A program made the position numbers and the translations under genes. From assembly GCA_040401995.1 (NCBI GenBank), contig JBBANM010000019.1:1-64000 (forward strand): 64,000 bases of DNA, read 5' to 3'. The notes beneath the pieces were generated by a model, which ran no database searches, was not told where the DNA came from, and saw only the letters and a program-made list of their open reading frames with translations. Each line of letters begins with the position of its first letter. Positions within the stretch are counted from its first letter, which is position 1. Below, piece by piece: positions 25,120 to 35,500 of the stretch. The DNA is from Haliscomenobacter sp040401995. GTDB lineage: Bacteria > Bacteroidota > Bacteroidia > Chitinophagales > Saprospiraceae.

Positions 25120-25170
25120 CATTCGGAGACCAATTCCCCCCATTCGGAGGATGATTCCTACCATTCGGAA
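25120..25170 (+). promoter_or_regulatory. Triple direct repeat, 21-bp period, upstream of HK4
   Basis: ATTCGG at 25121, 25142 and 25163. This block and the following 280 bp are near-identical to 21100-21440, so the regulatory region was duplicated together with the kinase 5' end. The 450-bp gap 25011-25460 otherwise holds only the leader and terminator. Confidence 0.6.
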
Positions 25171-25348
25171 AATCGTGCTAAAGTTTTACGCTTGGCTTTC
25201 CCATCTTTATTCCAACAAATACAAAGTTGATTGTCGACAAAACTAAACCCCAAATAATGCACTTAGGACGTCTGTAAATTTTTAAAAAATCGTCCATTGC
25301 TGAACCCTGTAATTTTTTGACAAAAACACCTAGAACAGTGATTTTTCG

Positions 25349-25391
25349 CCTGTCTTGTTTTTCTAGCAAAAATGAGACAGGATCTTTTTTA
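25349..25391 (+). terminator. Rho-independent terminator before HK4
   Basis: Same stem as the one before HK3 (CCTGTCT/AGACAGG with an AT-rich upper part) followed by ATCTTTTTT. Confidence 0.8.
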
Positions 25392-25460
25392 TGCCCATGT
25401 TTTTTGAATATTTTACCTTTATTCCCTTGTATTATACATACCTGAATGAAACCCATTACC

Positions 25461-28277
25461 ATGCGAAACCTGCTACTCTGCTTACTTTTCTTTCCGGTAT
25501 TTTCAATGGCGCAACAGCGGGAGGTAATTCGCATCGATAGTCTGCCCAAGGAAGGCATCCTGCTCGACAAAGGCTGGAAATGGCACGCGGGAGATAATCC
25601 GGAATGGGCAAAGCCAGACTTTGATGATGCGAAGTGGGAGAATATTGACCCCACCAAGGATATTTTTGAGTTGCCTCAATTGTCAAGATCAGGTGAAATT
25701 GGCTGGTTTCGGATTAAAATTAAGGTAAACAAATCAATCCAGGAGCAGTTCCTCTTTATTCTACATCAGTCGGGAGCTTCAGAAATGTATCTGGATGGAA
25801 AATTGATTCATCGGTATGGTACCTTAAGCCATAATCTAAAAGCCATCAAAGCAATTTCACCTATTGCTAATATAACCCCTATCAACCTACCAAATGATAG
25901 TACAGTCGTCATTGCATTTCGATATTGTCTTCAGCCTCATATCCTTTATACGCGGCTATTAGCACAGAATAATGCAGCTATTCAATTTGTAGTGTACCCA
26001 ACTTTGCCTGATTTGAACAAATATTATCCGATTTCCAGAATTAGCGTCCAATATTCAATCATATTTAGAATTGGGGCATTTTTAATCCTTGCTAGCATTT
26101 TTCTTTCTTTATATTTTTTCTATCCACGGCAAAAAACGAATTTATTTTTCTTCATGTATACAATTGCTGTATCAACATTTGATGTTGGTCAATTTGTAGC
26201 ATTTTCAAATAATCAAATTCAGTTACGCTATTATCTTATTACTATAGGTTTGGATGCGCATCAAGTAGGAACGTTTTTCTTGTTAACCGCACTATACCTA
26301 CTCATGAATCAAAAAAGAGGGGGCTATTATTGGGTGTTGATGACCTTAATAATCTTAGGCATAATAGTTAATGCATCATTGTACCAATACGCTGAAATAG
26401 TTACGGTAGTAGGTATAAGTAATTTGATCAATATTGAAATCATTCGTATTACCTTTAAATCACTTAAAATCAGAAGGAATGGCGCCTTGATTATTACAAT
26501 AGGAGGGATTAGTTTTGCGCTATTTTGGAGTGTTTTTATATTAAGTTTAATTTTCAATTTTTTAAACACCTCTTTTTTGGGAACAATTTTCACTATAGGA
26601 GATGTGGTTTATAATTTAGCTCAATTGAGTATCCCTATTGCAGTTTGTATCTACTTTGGGTTAGATATTGCGCTAACCAACAAAGCACTTGGTCAAAAAT
26701 TGATTGAAGTTGAAACCCTTTCCGATGAAAAACAAACCATCCTTGCCGGTCAAAATGAAACGCTTGAGCGGCAGGTAAAAGAGCGTACGGCCGAACTCGT
26801 ACATAAAAACCGAGATTTAGAAATTGAAGCAGCACTGGAGCGAGTACGCAGCAGAACGATGGCCATGCAAAAAAGTGATGAGTTAGCGGAAACCTCCTTT
26901 TTATTGGACAGCCAGGTAAGAGCATTAGGGATTAAAACACGGGGCTGTGGATTTAATATTTATGGGGGAAATGAATCCACCGAATGGTTCAGTTCCGAAT
27001 TGGGAACGATGCCAACCTATAAAACTCCAAGAGAGCATTTCTTCCTCTCTTTCTATGAAGCTGGGCAGCGAGGAGAAACTTTGTTGCTACAAGAGTTTGC
27101 CGGTGAAGAATGTGTTGCACACTATGATTATTTATGCTCCCTTCCAATTACTGGTGAAGGATTTCGACAATTTAAAGCAAGCGGTGGTTCATTTCCAACA
27201 CGCCAGATTGACCATGTCGCCTATTTTAAATACGGTTATTTGCTGTTCATCACATTAGAATCTGTACCCGAAGCACATGATATTTTCATACGCTTTGCAA
27301 AAGTTTTCGAACAAACCTATACTCGTTTCCTCGACCTTCAAAAAGCTGAAGAACAAGCCGAACAGGCAAGGCTCAATTTGATTCAAATCCAAACTGAAAA
27401 AAAGCGGGCCGAAGATGCTTTAGTTGCTTTAAAACAAACCCAAGCCCAACTCATCCAATCCGAAAAACTCGCTTCACTTGGTGAACTCACCGCCGGCATC
27501 GCCCACGAAATTCAAAACCCGCTGAACTTCGTCAACAACTTCGCCGAAGTCAGCGCCGAGTTATTAGATGACATGAAGGCCGATTTACAAGCTGGAAAAA
27601 CTACTGAAGCCGTTGAGATTGCCGATGATCTCCAGGTGAATCTCCAAAAAATCAACCACCACGGTCAGCGTGCCTCCGCAATCGTGAAGGGAATGCTAGA
27701 ACATTCCCGGACGGGCGACGCGATGAATCGCGTCTCTACAGACCTCAACGCCCTGGCGGATGAATACCTGCGTCTCGCCTACCATGGTCTGCGCGCCAAG
27801 GATAGCAGTTTCAACGCCACTATGGAAACCCATTTTGATCCCGATTTGCCTAAAATTGAGGTCATTCCGCAAGATATTGGGCGGGTACTGCTCAGTTTGA
27901 TCAACAACGCTTTTTATGCGGTACATGAGAAAAACCGACAGCTTCAGACGCAAAGCACAGACCTTCCAGGTTTTGAAAACCTGGAAGGTCTAGGTTACCA
28001 ACCTACCGTGATAGTCCGCACTAAAAAACTGGAAAATGCCATCCAAATCAGTGTCAAAGACAATGGCAACGGTATCCCCGAAGCGATCAAAGACAAGATT
28101 TTCCAGCCATTTTTCACCACCAAACCCACTGGGCAAGGGACGGGTTTGGGGCTGAGTTTGGCGTATGATATTGTGACGAAGGGGCATGGGGGAACGCTTA
28201 TAGTATCCAGCATTCCCGGAGCGGAAACCACTTTTGAAATTCAATTGCCAATTAACGGAACAAACCTTGGATCATGA
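25461..28277 (+). CDS. HK4: 7TM-DISM histidine kinase with one cytoplasmic sensor module
   Basis: 938 residues from the ATG at 25461. Signal peptide, jelly-roll sensor (GASEMYLDGKLIH), 7TM about 195-405, coiled coil, then an extra module of about 190 residues beginning EIEAALERVRSRTMAMQKSDEL and ending FAKVFEQTYTRFLDLQKAEEQ, which is the same type that is repeated seven times in HK7 (GAF-like by position and composition; fold not proven). Phospho-acceptor His682. HisKA helix type B, linker carrying a GCGAT-core palindrome (TGDAMNRVST), loop palindrome of the CCTTCCAGG family. First gene of the eight-kinase run; stop overlaps the HK5 start (ATGA). Confidence 0.92.
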   Translation: MRNLLLCLLFFPVFSMAQQREVIRIDSLPKEGILLDKGWKWHAGDNPEWAKPDFDDAKWENIDPTKDIFELPQLSRSGEIGWFRIKIKVNKSIQEQFLFILHQSGASEMYLDGKLIHRYGTLSHNLKAIKAISPIANITPINLPNDSTVVIAFRYCLQPHILYTRLLAQNNAAIQFVVYPTLPDLNKYYPISRISVQYSIIFRIGAFLILASIFLSLYFFYPRQKTNLFFFMYTIAVSTFDVGQFVAFSNNQIQLRYYLITIGLDAHQVGTFFLLTALYLLMNQKRGGYYWVLMTLIILGIIVNASLYQYAEIVTVVGISNLINIEIIRITFKSLKIRRNGALIITIGGISFALFWSVFILSLIFNFLNTSFLGTIFTIGDVVYNLAQLSIPIAVCIYFGLDIALTNKALGQKLIEVETLSDEKQTILAGQNETLERQVKERTAELVHKNRDLEIEAALERVRSRTMAMQKSDELAETSFLLDSQVRALGIKTRGCGFNIYGGNESTEWFSSELGTMPTYKTPREHFFLSFYEAGQRGETLLLQEFAGEECVAHYDYLCSLPITGEGFRQFKASGGSFPTRQIDHVAYFKYGYLLFITLESVPEAHDIFIRFAKVFEQTYTRFLDLQKAEEQAEQARLNLIQIQTEKKRAEDALVALKQTQAQLIQSEKLASLGELTAGIAHEIQNPLNFVNNFAEVSAELLDDMKADLQAGKTTEAVEIADDLQVNLQKINHHGQRASAIVKGMLEHSRTGDAMNRVSTDLNALADEYLRLAYHGLRAKDSSFNATMETHFDPDLPKIEVIPQDIGRVLLSLINNAFYAVHEKNRQLQTQSTDLPGFENLEGLGYQPTVIVRTKKLENAIQISVKDNGNGIPEAIKDKIFQPFFTTKPTGQGTGLGLSLAYDIVTKGHGGTLIVSSIPGAETTFEIQLPINGTNLGS
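27713..27738. repeat. In-frame palindrome in HK4 HisKA-ATPase linker
   Basis: GCGACGCGATGAATCGCGTCTCTAC; right half matches the GTAGAGAC-GCGAT family, left half has drifted. Encodes GDAMNRVST where other paralogues have STGTKVAT. Confidence 0.7.
27959..27991. repeat. In-frame palindrome in HK4 ATPase loop (CCTTCCAGG family)
   Basis: Identical 33-bp palindrome to that of HK3. Confidence 0.85.
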
Positions 28278-30388
28278 AAAAAATACTACTCCTCTTACTT
28301 GTATTGCCAGTTTGCATCTTCGCCCAACAACGGGAAGTTTTCCGTATGGATAGCCTGCCTAAGGATGGAGTGGTACTCAATAAAGGTTGGCGTTGGCACA
28401 CCGGTGATGATCCCGACTTTGCCAAACCTAATTTTGATGATAGCCAGTGGAAAAGTATTGATCCTTCTCAAAAATTATCTGGTATGCCCGTTATTCCTAA
28501 GGGCATAAATTGGTTTAGACTACATCTATCAATTAACCAAAATTTACTCAATCAAATGGTAATAATGGTTAAGCAGTCAGGAGCAAGTGAAATATATATC
28601 AATGGAAAATTAATTCATAAAATCGGTAAAATTTCTCAAAATTTTAGTGAAATAGAAGTCATCAACCCTATAAACAAATCTTTTTCTTTTCCTTGCAATG
28701 ACGATAGTGTACAAGTATTGGCGGTACGTTTTACGCTACATCCCGGAATGCTTTACAGTAGAATGTTTAGTCATTCGTACGATTTTTTATATTTAAGGCT
28801 CATTACGCCTTATGAAGCAACGGAACTAGGTTATCAATTATTTGGATCAAATTATGAGCGTCTTATTGCCAAGTTCAGCCTATTTATGCTTTTAGGCGTT
28901 CTTTATTTTGCTCTTTTTTTATTTAATAAATCAAAAAAAGTTTATCTCTATTTTTCACTCTATGCCCTTTCTTATGCATTTGTTTGGTATGGTTTTTATT
29001 TTGAAGAAAAAAACGAGCATCTTATCTATTGGTTTTACATAGATTGTGTTTTATTAATAATTCAAGTTGCAACAGTTTTTATCTTAGTGAAAGCTGTTTA
29101 CGACTTGATGGAGCAGAAACTAGATTTATTGTTTTACAGCGTAATAATTATTGGACTCTTGAGCATTCCTTCTAGTATTTGGCTCGAAAATGGTTTTCTT
29201 CTTTTTAGTATTGGATTCTTTACAATGGCTAATTTAGCTATTTTGATAGCAGCCATAAAAGCATTCTTAGGCAATAAAAAAGGGGCTTGGATAATTGCGA
29301 TAGGTGGCGTAGTTTACTTAATATCTTGGGTGATGTTCCTTCTCCAAATTTATGGGTTAATTTCTCCAAATCAACCATTCCAGTACTTTGAAGTCGCCTT
29401 TTATAGTGTTCCAATTGCTGTTGCAATTTATTTAGGTTATGAGTCGGGCCTCACGAATAGTATATTACAACAAAAACTGTATGAAAACGAAGCTCTTTCT
29501 GCTGAGAAACAACAAATTCTATCCTTACAAAACGAAACCCTCGAACGCCAGGTAGTGGAACGTACCGCTGCATTAAAAGCATCGCAAAACCAACTCATCC
29601 AATCTGAAAAACTTGCCTCCCTCGGTGAACTCACCGCTGGTATTGCCCACGAAATTCAAAATCCACTGAATTTTGTGAATAATTTCTCAGAACTCAGCGT
29701 GGAATTATTGGAGGAAATGGAAAGTGATTTCAAAGCAGGTAAGTCCCACGATGCTTTTGAAGTCGCTGCGGATCTCAAACAAAATCTTAGCAAAATCAAC
29801 CACCATGGCCAGCGCGCCTCTGCCATCGTGAAAGGCATGCTCGAGCACTCGCGCACGAGTACGGGCACGAAGGTAGCGACAGACATCAACGCCTTGGCAG
29901 ATGAATACCTGCGCCTAACTTACCATGGCCTACGCGCAAAAGACAGCAGTTTCAATGCTACCATGGAAACGCATTTTGATCCTAATTTGCCAAAAATTGA
30001 GGTCATCCCGCAAGACATTGGACGGGTGTTGCTCAATTTGATCAACAATGCTTTTTATGCGGTGAATCAACGAAATAACGCCGTAGAGACGTTGCATGCA
30101 ACGTCTCTACCATACCAACCTACAGTAACTATCACCACAAAAAAGCTGAAAAACGCCATCGAAATCAGCGTCAAAGACAATGGCAACGGCATTCCAGAAG
30201 CCATCAAAGACAAGATTTTCCAGCCGTTTTTCACCACCAAGCCTACTGGGCAGGGCACAGGTTTGGGGCTGAGCTTGGCGTATGATATTGTGACCAAGGG
30301 GCATGGGGGGACGTTAACGGTATCAAGCATACCCGGAACGGAAACCACTTTTGAAATTCAACTGCCCATTAACGATACAAGTCTCTGA
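28274..30388 (+). CDS. HK5: 7TM-DISM-type sensor histidine kinase
   Basis: 704 residues. Signal peptide (LLVLPVCIFAQ), jelly-roll sensor with DSLPKDGVVLNKGWRW and GASEIYINGKLIH, 7TM about 190-395, phospho-acceptor His459, complete ATPase boxes. HisKA helix type A, linker TSTGTK, GTAGAGAC-family loop palindrome with a GTTGC core. Start overlaps HK4 by 4 bp (ATGA) and HK6 begins 2 bp after its stop, so it is inside one long transcript. The sensor's second half (residues 90-190) shares little with neighbours. Confidence 0.92.
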   Translation: MKKILLLLLVLPVCIFAQQREVFRMDSLPKDGVVLNKGWRWHTGDDPDFAKPNFDDSQWKSIDPSQKLSGMPVIPKGINWFRLHLSINQNLLNQMVIMVKQSGASEIYINGKLIHKIGKISQNFSEIEVINPINKSFSFPCNDDSVQVLAVRFTLHPGMLYSRMFSHSYDFLYLRLITPYEATELGYQLFGSNYERLIAKFSLFMLLGVLYFALFLFNKSKKVYLYFSLYALSYAFVWYGFYFEEKNEHLIYWFYIDCVLLIIQVATVFILVKAVYDLMEQKLDLLFYSVIIIGLLSIPSSIWLENGFLLFSIGFFTMANLAILIAAIKAFLGNKKGAWIIAIGGVVYLISWVMFLLQIYGLISPNQPFQYFEVAFYSVPIAVAIYLGYESGLTNSILQQKLYENEALSAEKQQILSLQNETLERQVVERTAALKASQNQLIQSEKLASLGELTAGIAHEIQNPLNFVNNFSELSVELLEEMESDFKAGKSHDAFEVAADLKQNLSKINHHGQRASAIVKGMLEHSRTSTGTKVATDINALADEYLRLTYHGLRAKDSSFNATMETHFDPNLPKIEVIPQDIGRVLLNLINNAFYAVNQRNNAVETLHATSLPYQPTVTITTKKLKNAIEISVKDNGNGIPEAIKDKIFQPFFTTKPTGQGTGLGLSLAYDIVTKGHGGTLTVSSIPGTETTFEIQLPINDTSL
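30083..30110. repeat. In-frame palindrome in HK5 ATPase loop (GTAGAGAC family)
   Basis: GTAGAGAC-GTTGCATGCAAC-GTCTCTAC, perfect; differs from the ATTGC-core copies by a paired change on both arms. Confidence 0.85.
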
Positions 30389-30390
30389 TC

Positions 30391-32595
30391 ATGAAAAATG
30401 CATTACTATTCCTACTGTTATTTCCAGTTTGCCTGTTTGCTCAACAGCGGGAGGTATTTCGCATCGACAACCTACCTAAAACAGGCATTTTGCTGAATCA
30501 GGGTTGGAAATGGCATCCCGGCGATAACCCAGATTGGGCGAAGCCCGACTTTGATGATTCGAAATGGGAAAGTATTGACCCTACGAAGGATATTTTTGAT
30601 TTACCAAAAATTTCGAAAAAAGGCGATATTTTTTGGCTTCGCTTACCCATACTAATAACTGATAGTACGTTGATAGAGGCGTTGATAATGACTATTCAAC
30701 AATCAGGAGCTTCTGAACTGTACTTAAATGGCAAATTAATTCAACGAATCGGAGTTTTTAGTGAAGATAAAAGTCAAATAAAGGCATTTTCTTCGGGCAG
30801 AGAGCCTATAAACTTGCAAATTCAAACCAATCAGCTTCAAATTTTGGCGGTTCGATACGCCTTACAACCAAATGTATTTTATGGAACCCACTTTGCACGT
30901 TTAAATAGCCTTTTTCAGCTTGAAATAGGTTCTTTAAAAACCTGGTATAATAAAGAGACTAAAGCGCAATTAGAAACCTACTGGAACAACGTTGTGGGAA
31001 CCATTTTCATTACATTATGTATACTTTTCTTTGCTTTCTATTTATTTTTTCCTAAACAAAAAATCAATCTTTATTTTGCAATTTATTCGGCTTTAATGGC
31101 TATACCTAATGAATTATCCAGTGGTTTTTACACTATCAAATATACTGAAAATTTTTACTGGGCTTCTAATGCAATAATTATTATGGGAGTTGTCGGGAAT
31201 TCATTTTTATTATTAGCCATTTATAGTTTATTTAACCAAAAAACAGGAATAGCTTTTTGGTTAATCATTTCACTAGGAATCATATGTGTGCCTATGGCTT
31301 TTTTAATCTATAAATGGGGGTGGGTTATCTATGGAATCCTTTTTAATTTATCATTTAATTTAGAGTTGCTCAGAATTGCTATCATTGGTGTTTTAAACAA
31401 CAAAAAAGGTGCTTGGTTTATAGCTTCTGGAGGATTTATTTTTTGTGCTTCCTGGCTTTTATTTTTGTATACTGCCAGCGCCGGTGGTAATTTCGAGTAT
31501 ATCGCCCCCTATATTTATGCCTTAGCGCAAATAAGTATTCCGCTATCTGTAGCGCTTAACTTAGGCTATAACATTGCTCAAACCAATCATTCGCTTCAAC
31601 AAAAATTCACTGAGATAGAGATACTTTCTCATGAAAAACAACAGCTATTGGCCACCCAAAATGAAACGCTCGAAAGACAAGTTGTAGAACGTACTTCTGA
31701 ATTAAAGGCTTCCCAGGCCCAACTCATCCAATCGGAAAAATTGGCCAGCCTTGGTGAACTCACCGCCGGAATCGCCCACGAAATTCAAAACCCGTTGAAT
31801 TTCGTCAACAACTTCGCCGAAGTCAGTGCTGAATTACTTGATGATATGAAAGCTGATTTACAAGCTGGAAAAACCACTGAAGCCGCTGAAATTGCTGATG
31901 ATCTGCAAGTAAATCTCCAAAAAATCAACCACCACGGTCAGCGCGCTTCGGCCATCGTGAAAGGAATGCTCGAGCACTCGCGTGGTAGAGACGCGATTCA
32001 TCGCGTGTCCACCGACCTCAACGCTCTGGCGGATGAATACTTGCGCCTCGCCTACCACGGCTTGCTTGCAAAAGACAGTAGCTTTAACGCCACCATGGAA
32101 ACGCATTTTGATCCCGATTTACCTAAAATTGAGGTCATTCCGCAAGACATTGGAAGGGTGCTCTTGAATTTGATAAACAATGCCTTTTATGCGGTGAATC
32201 AACGGAATAACGCCGTAGAGACATTGCATGATAACGCCGTAGAGACATTGCATGAAAACGCCGTAGAGACATTGCATGATAACGCCGTAGAGACATTGCA
32301 TGCAATGTCTCTACCCTACCAACCTACGGTAACCATCACCACTAGAAAACTGAAAAACGCCATCGAAATCAGCGTCAAGGACAATGGCAATGGTATTCCC
32401 GAAGCCATCAAAGACAAGATCTTTCAGCCGTTTTTTACCACCAAGCCTACAGGACAAGGAACTGGTTTGGGGTTGAGTTTGGCGTACGATATTGTGACGA
32501 AAGGACATGGTGGCACGCTGACGGTTACCAGCATTCCCGGAGCGGAAACCACATTTGAAATTCAATTGCCCATTAACGAAACAAACCTCGGATAA
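30391..32595 (+). CDS. HK6: 7TM-DISM-type sensor histidine kinase with expanded repeat loop
   Basis: 734 residues. Signal peptide (LLLFPVCLFAQ), jelly-roll sensor (GASELYLNGKLIQRIG), 7TM about 200-400, phospho-acceptor His463. HisKA helix type B, linker palindrome (GRDAIHRVST). The ATPase loop between the N box and G1 carries four tandem 24-bp units, giving NAVETLHD/E repeated four times before AMSLPYQP, about 24 residues longer than in HK9. Still in frame with intact G1, F and G2 boxes. Overlaps the HK7 start by 1 bp (TAATG). Confidence 0.92.
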   Translation: MKNALLFLLLFPVCLFAQQREVFRIDNLPKTGILLNQGWKWHPGDNPDWAKPDFDDSKWESIDPTKDIFDLPKISKKGDIFWLRLPILITDSTLIEALIMTIQQSGASELYLNGKLIQRIGVFSEDKSQIKAFSSGREPINLQIQTNQLQILAVRYALQPNVFYGTHFARLNSLFQLEIGSLKTWYNKETKAQLETYWNNVVGTIFITLCILFFAFYLFFPKQKINLYFAIYSALMAIPNELSSGFYTIKYTENFYWASNAIIIMGVVGNSFLLLAIYSLFNQKTGIAFWLIISLGIICVPMAFLIYKWGWVIYGILFNLSFNLELLRIAIIGVLNNKKGAWFIASGGFIFCASWLLFLYTASAGGNFEYIAPYIYALAQISIPLSVALNLGYNIAQTNHSLQQKFTEIEILSHEKQQLLATQNETLERQVVERTSELKASQAQLIQSEKLASLGELTAGIAHEIQNPLNFVNNFAEVSAELLDDMKADLQAGKTTEAAEIADDLQVNLQKINHHGQRASAIVKGMLEHSRGRDAIHRVSTDLNALADEYLRLAYHGLLAKDSSFNATMETHFDPDLPKIEVIPQDIGRVLLNLINNAFYAVNQRNNAVETLHDNAVETLHENAVETLHDNAVETLHAMSLPYQPTVTITTRKLKNAIEISVKDNGNGIPEAIKDKIFQPFFTTKPTGQGTGLGLSLAYDIVTKGHGGTLTVTSIPGAETTFEIQLPINETNLG
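31985..32012. repeat. In-frame palindrome in HK6 HisKA-ATPase linker
   Basis: GTAGAGAC-GCGATTCATCGC-GTGTCCAC; same core as the intergenic copies at 13052-13128. Encodes GRDAIHRVST. Confidence 0.8.
32209..32304. repeat. Four tandem 24-bp units in the HK6 ATPase loop
   Basis: Units of AACGCCGTAGAGAC-ATTGCATGAT (8 codons) at 32209, 32233, 32257 and 32281; the last runs into the full palindrome 32287-32314. Other kinases have one or two units. Confidence 0.9.
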
Positions 32596-35500
32596 TGAAA
32601 AGAATACTACTATTACTGCTATTTCCAGTTTGCATCTTCGCGCAGCAGCGTGAAGTTTTTCGCATCAACAACCTACCCCAAGAAGGCATCCTGCTCGACC
32701 AAGGCTGGAAATGGCATGCAGGAGATAATCCCGAATGGGCGAAGCCGGGGTTTGATGCGGCTAGCTGGGAGGATATCGATCCAAGTAAAGATATTGTCCA
32801 ATTAACCAACATCTCGACTCACCAACCGCTATGGCTGCGCATAAAGCTTAGCCCTCGGGTTGCTAAAAATTATGCCTTGTCCATTTCACAATCGGGCGCT
32901 TCCGAAATTTACCTCAATGGCCGCTTGATTCAAAAAATTGGGCAGATTGACCCTGGCAATCAACACACCATTGCCTATAACCCCCTGGATAACCACCTCA
33001 TTTTAAAACTGGATTCGCTGGATAACACCCTGGCCATTCGCTATTATTTTCAACACGGTTTGAATCTTGATCCGATTTATAATATCCGCTATCCTTTTTT
33101 TTCAGCGCGTATTTTTGATAGTAAGTACATTATTGCTTCACATAAAAGTTATTTCTGGCCTGGATTTAACATTGGTTTTGCCTTGATTCTCTTTTTTATC
33201 CATGGTGTTTTGTTTTTGTATTATCCGGCACTTAGGGCTAATTTTTGGTTCAGTGCCTGGGCTTTCATAAACATCCTGTTCTCTTATTTCCTTTTTCAAC
33301 TAGAGATAAACCCTTACTTAGAGCGCAACGCACAGTATATATTTTTTTCATTGCTCACGGAGCTTCTTGGCTCGCTTTGCCTTCTTTATTGTCTTTATCT
33401 TTTACTTGAAAATAAACGTAAAATTTATGTTTATTTATTTGTAGCCTCAGCTTTTGCCCATATTATAGGCTATTACTCTTTTGACTTTGCAGGCAGAAAT
33501 ATCATCTGGCTTGTTTTAACCCTTTTCCAGGCGCTTCTTTCCAGCTTGATGGCACTAGATGCCAATCGTGCGGGAGATCGTCGGGGAATGCCGGTTTTAT
33601 TTGGCATGCTGGCCTTTATTGTATTTTGGGGTTTATTTTCATTAAGTTATCCGCTTTCCTGGAGCCAAACATCCAAAGACATTCTGTTTCATCTCGCTAC
33701 CTTGTCTTTTCCGGTTACGATGTCTGGATTGCTGGGATTTAAATTCAGACAGGTCAATCAGTCCTTGTTGCACAACCTGGAGCAAGTCAATCAACTGTAT
33801 GTCGAAAAGCAACAGATTCTCTCCGCCCAAAATGAAACGCTGGAAAAACAAGTACAGGAACGCACAGCTGAATTGGAATACAAAAACCGCGATTTAGAAA
33901 TTGAAGCATCACTCGAAAAAGTAAGAACGCGGGCATTGGAAATGCAAAAAAGTAATGAAGTGATGGATGTTGCGAATATACTTTATGAGCAATTGCAAAG
34001 TCTTGGCTTCAAATACGGCGCCTGTACCATCATGATCATGGATGAAGCAACTGGTGATGCCGAACATTGGGTTGCTGGGTTTGATCATAGAAAATATCCC
34101 GAAAGTTATCATGTCCCTTATTTTAACCATCCTTATTATGATGCTCAATTAGCGGCATGGAGGAATGGAGATGATTTGCTGGTTTATCATTTGGGAGGTG
34201 CAGAGAAGAGCTCGTATGATGCTGTCATGTTCAATCAAACCGATTTTAAAAACTTCCCGGATGCTGAAAAAAGGTGGATGAGTGAAATAGCGTCCGTTGA
34301 TTTCACCTTGGCTTATATGCAACATGTGGCTTTACATTGGGGCCCAGGGCTGCTTCCAAAAGAACAATCTATTATTTTACAACGATTTGCCAAGGTTTTT
34401 GAACAGTCTTATACCCGTTTCCTCGACCTGCAAAAAGCGGAAGCACAGGCTAGAGAAGCACAAATAGAAGTGGCATTGGAACGTGTACGCAGCCGTACTA
34501 TGGCAATGCAGAAAAGTGAACATCTCGTCGAAGTCATCAATGTGGTGGCAGCACAATTATTGCAATTGAATTTTCAATTAAATACAGCTTCTTTTTTCTT
34601 AAATAATGATTCTGAAGAGTTTACTTTTTGGCTTGCAGCTATTGGCGAATCAAATCCTGAAAAAATTGTAATACCCCAATTATCGAATCCTGCATTAACT
34701 AACATCAAAGAAGCACAGAAAAATGGCGTGGAATTTTGGGCGGATAATTTAAGTTTTGAAGAAAAAAATACGTGGTTTCAGCACGTTTTTGCCCATTCTC
34801 CGGGTAGAGTGCCAGAAAATAGACAAGAATACATCTTAAATGCTAAGGGTTATGCAAGGTCTGTCGTTTTGATGAAACACATCGGTTTGTTCATTGTCAA
34901 TTATGTGCCCCAACCTTATACTGATGCAGAAAATGCTATTTTTAAACGTTTCGCTTTTGCTTTTGAGCAAGCTTATACTCGTTTTCTTGACCTTCAAAAA
35001 GCGGAAGAGCAGGCGAGGGAAGCACAGATTGAAGCAGCTTTGGAAAAAGTTCGATCAACATCACTTGCTATTCAACAATCGCAAGAACTTGAAAAGGTAG
35101 TGGCAACTTTATTTGATAAACTGAAAGAGCTTAGCGTGCCGTTTGATTCGGCTATTATTTATCTTTTTGACAAATCCAAAAGAAACATTGAAGCATGGGT
35201 GGCTTCAATATTATTGCAAGATCCGATCAAAGTTAATATGCCTTATGATAAAGAGATTGAGAACAATCCTATCATCATGGATTTGTGGTACGCTATAGAA
35301 AATGGTCAACATGGACTTAATAAATCTTATAAAGAAGAGGATAAAGATAGCTATTACCGATACGAGGCAAAATATAATAAAGAAATAATTCCAGAATCAA
35401 TATCTGATTTTCAATTTCAGGCTGAAAGCTGGACAACAAGTTTTGCTACTGAAAAAAATTCCATAGTAGCATTTGATAATTGGGAAGGACAATTAACAAG

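Noticed and set aside
32119..32301. Antisense reading frame with MQCLYGVI repeats
   Set aside because: It is the reverse complement of the palindromic 24-bp units in HK6; similar antisense frames recur in all kinases because the sense sequence is conserved.
32209..32304. CRISPR-like array in HK6
   Set aside because: Units are directly adjacent without spacers, in a coding frame, and no cas genes are present.
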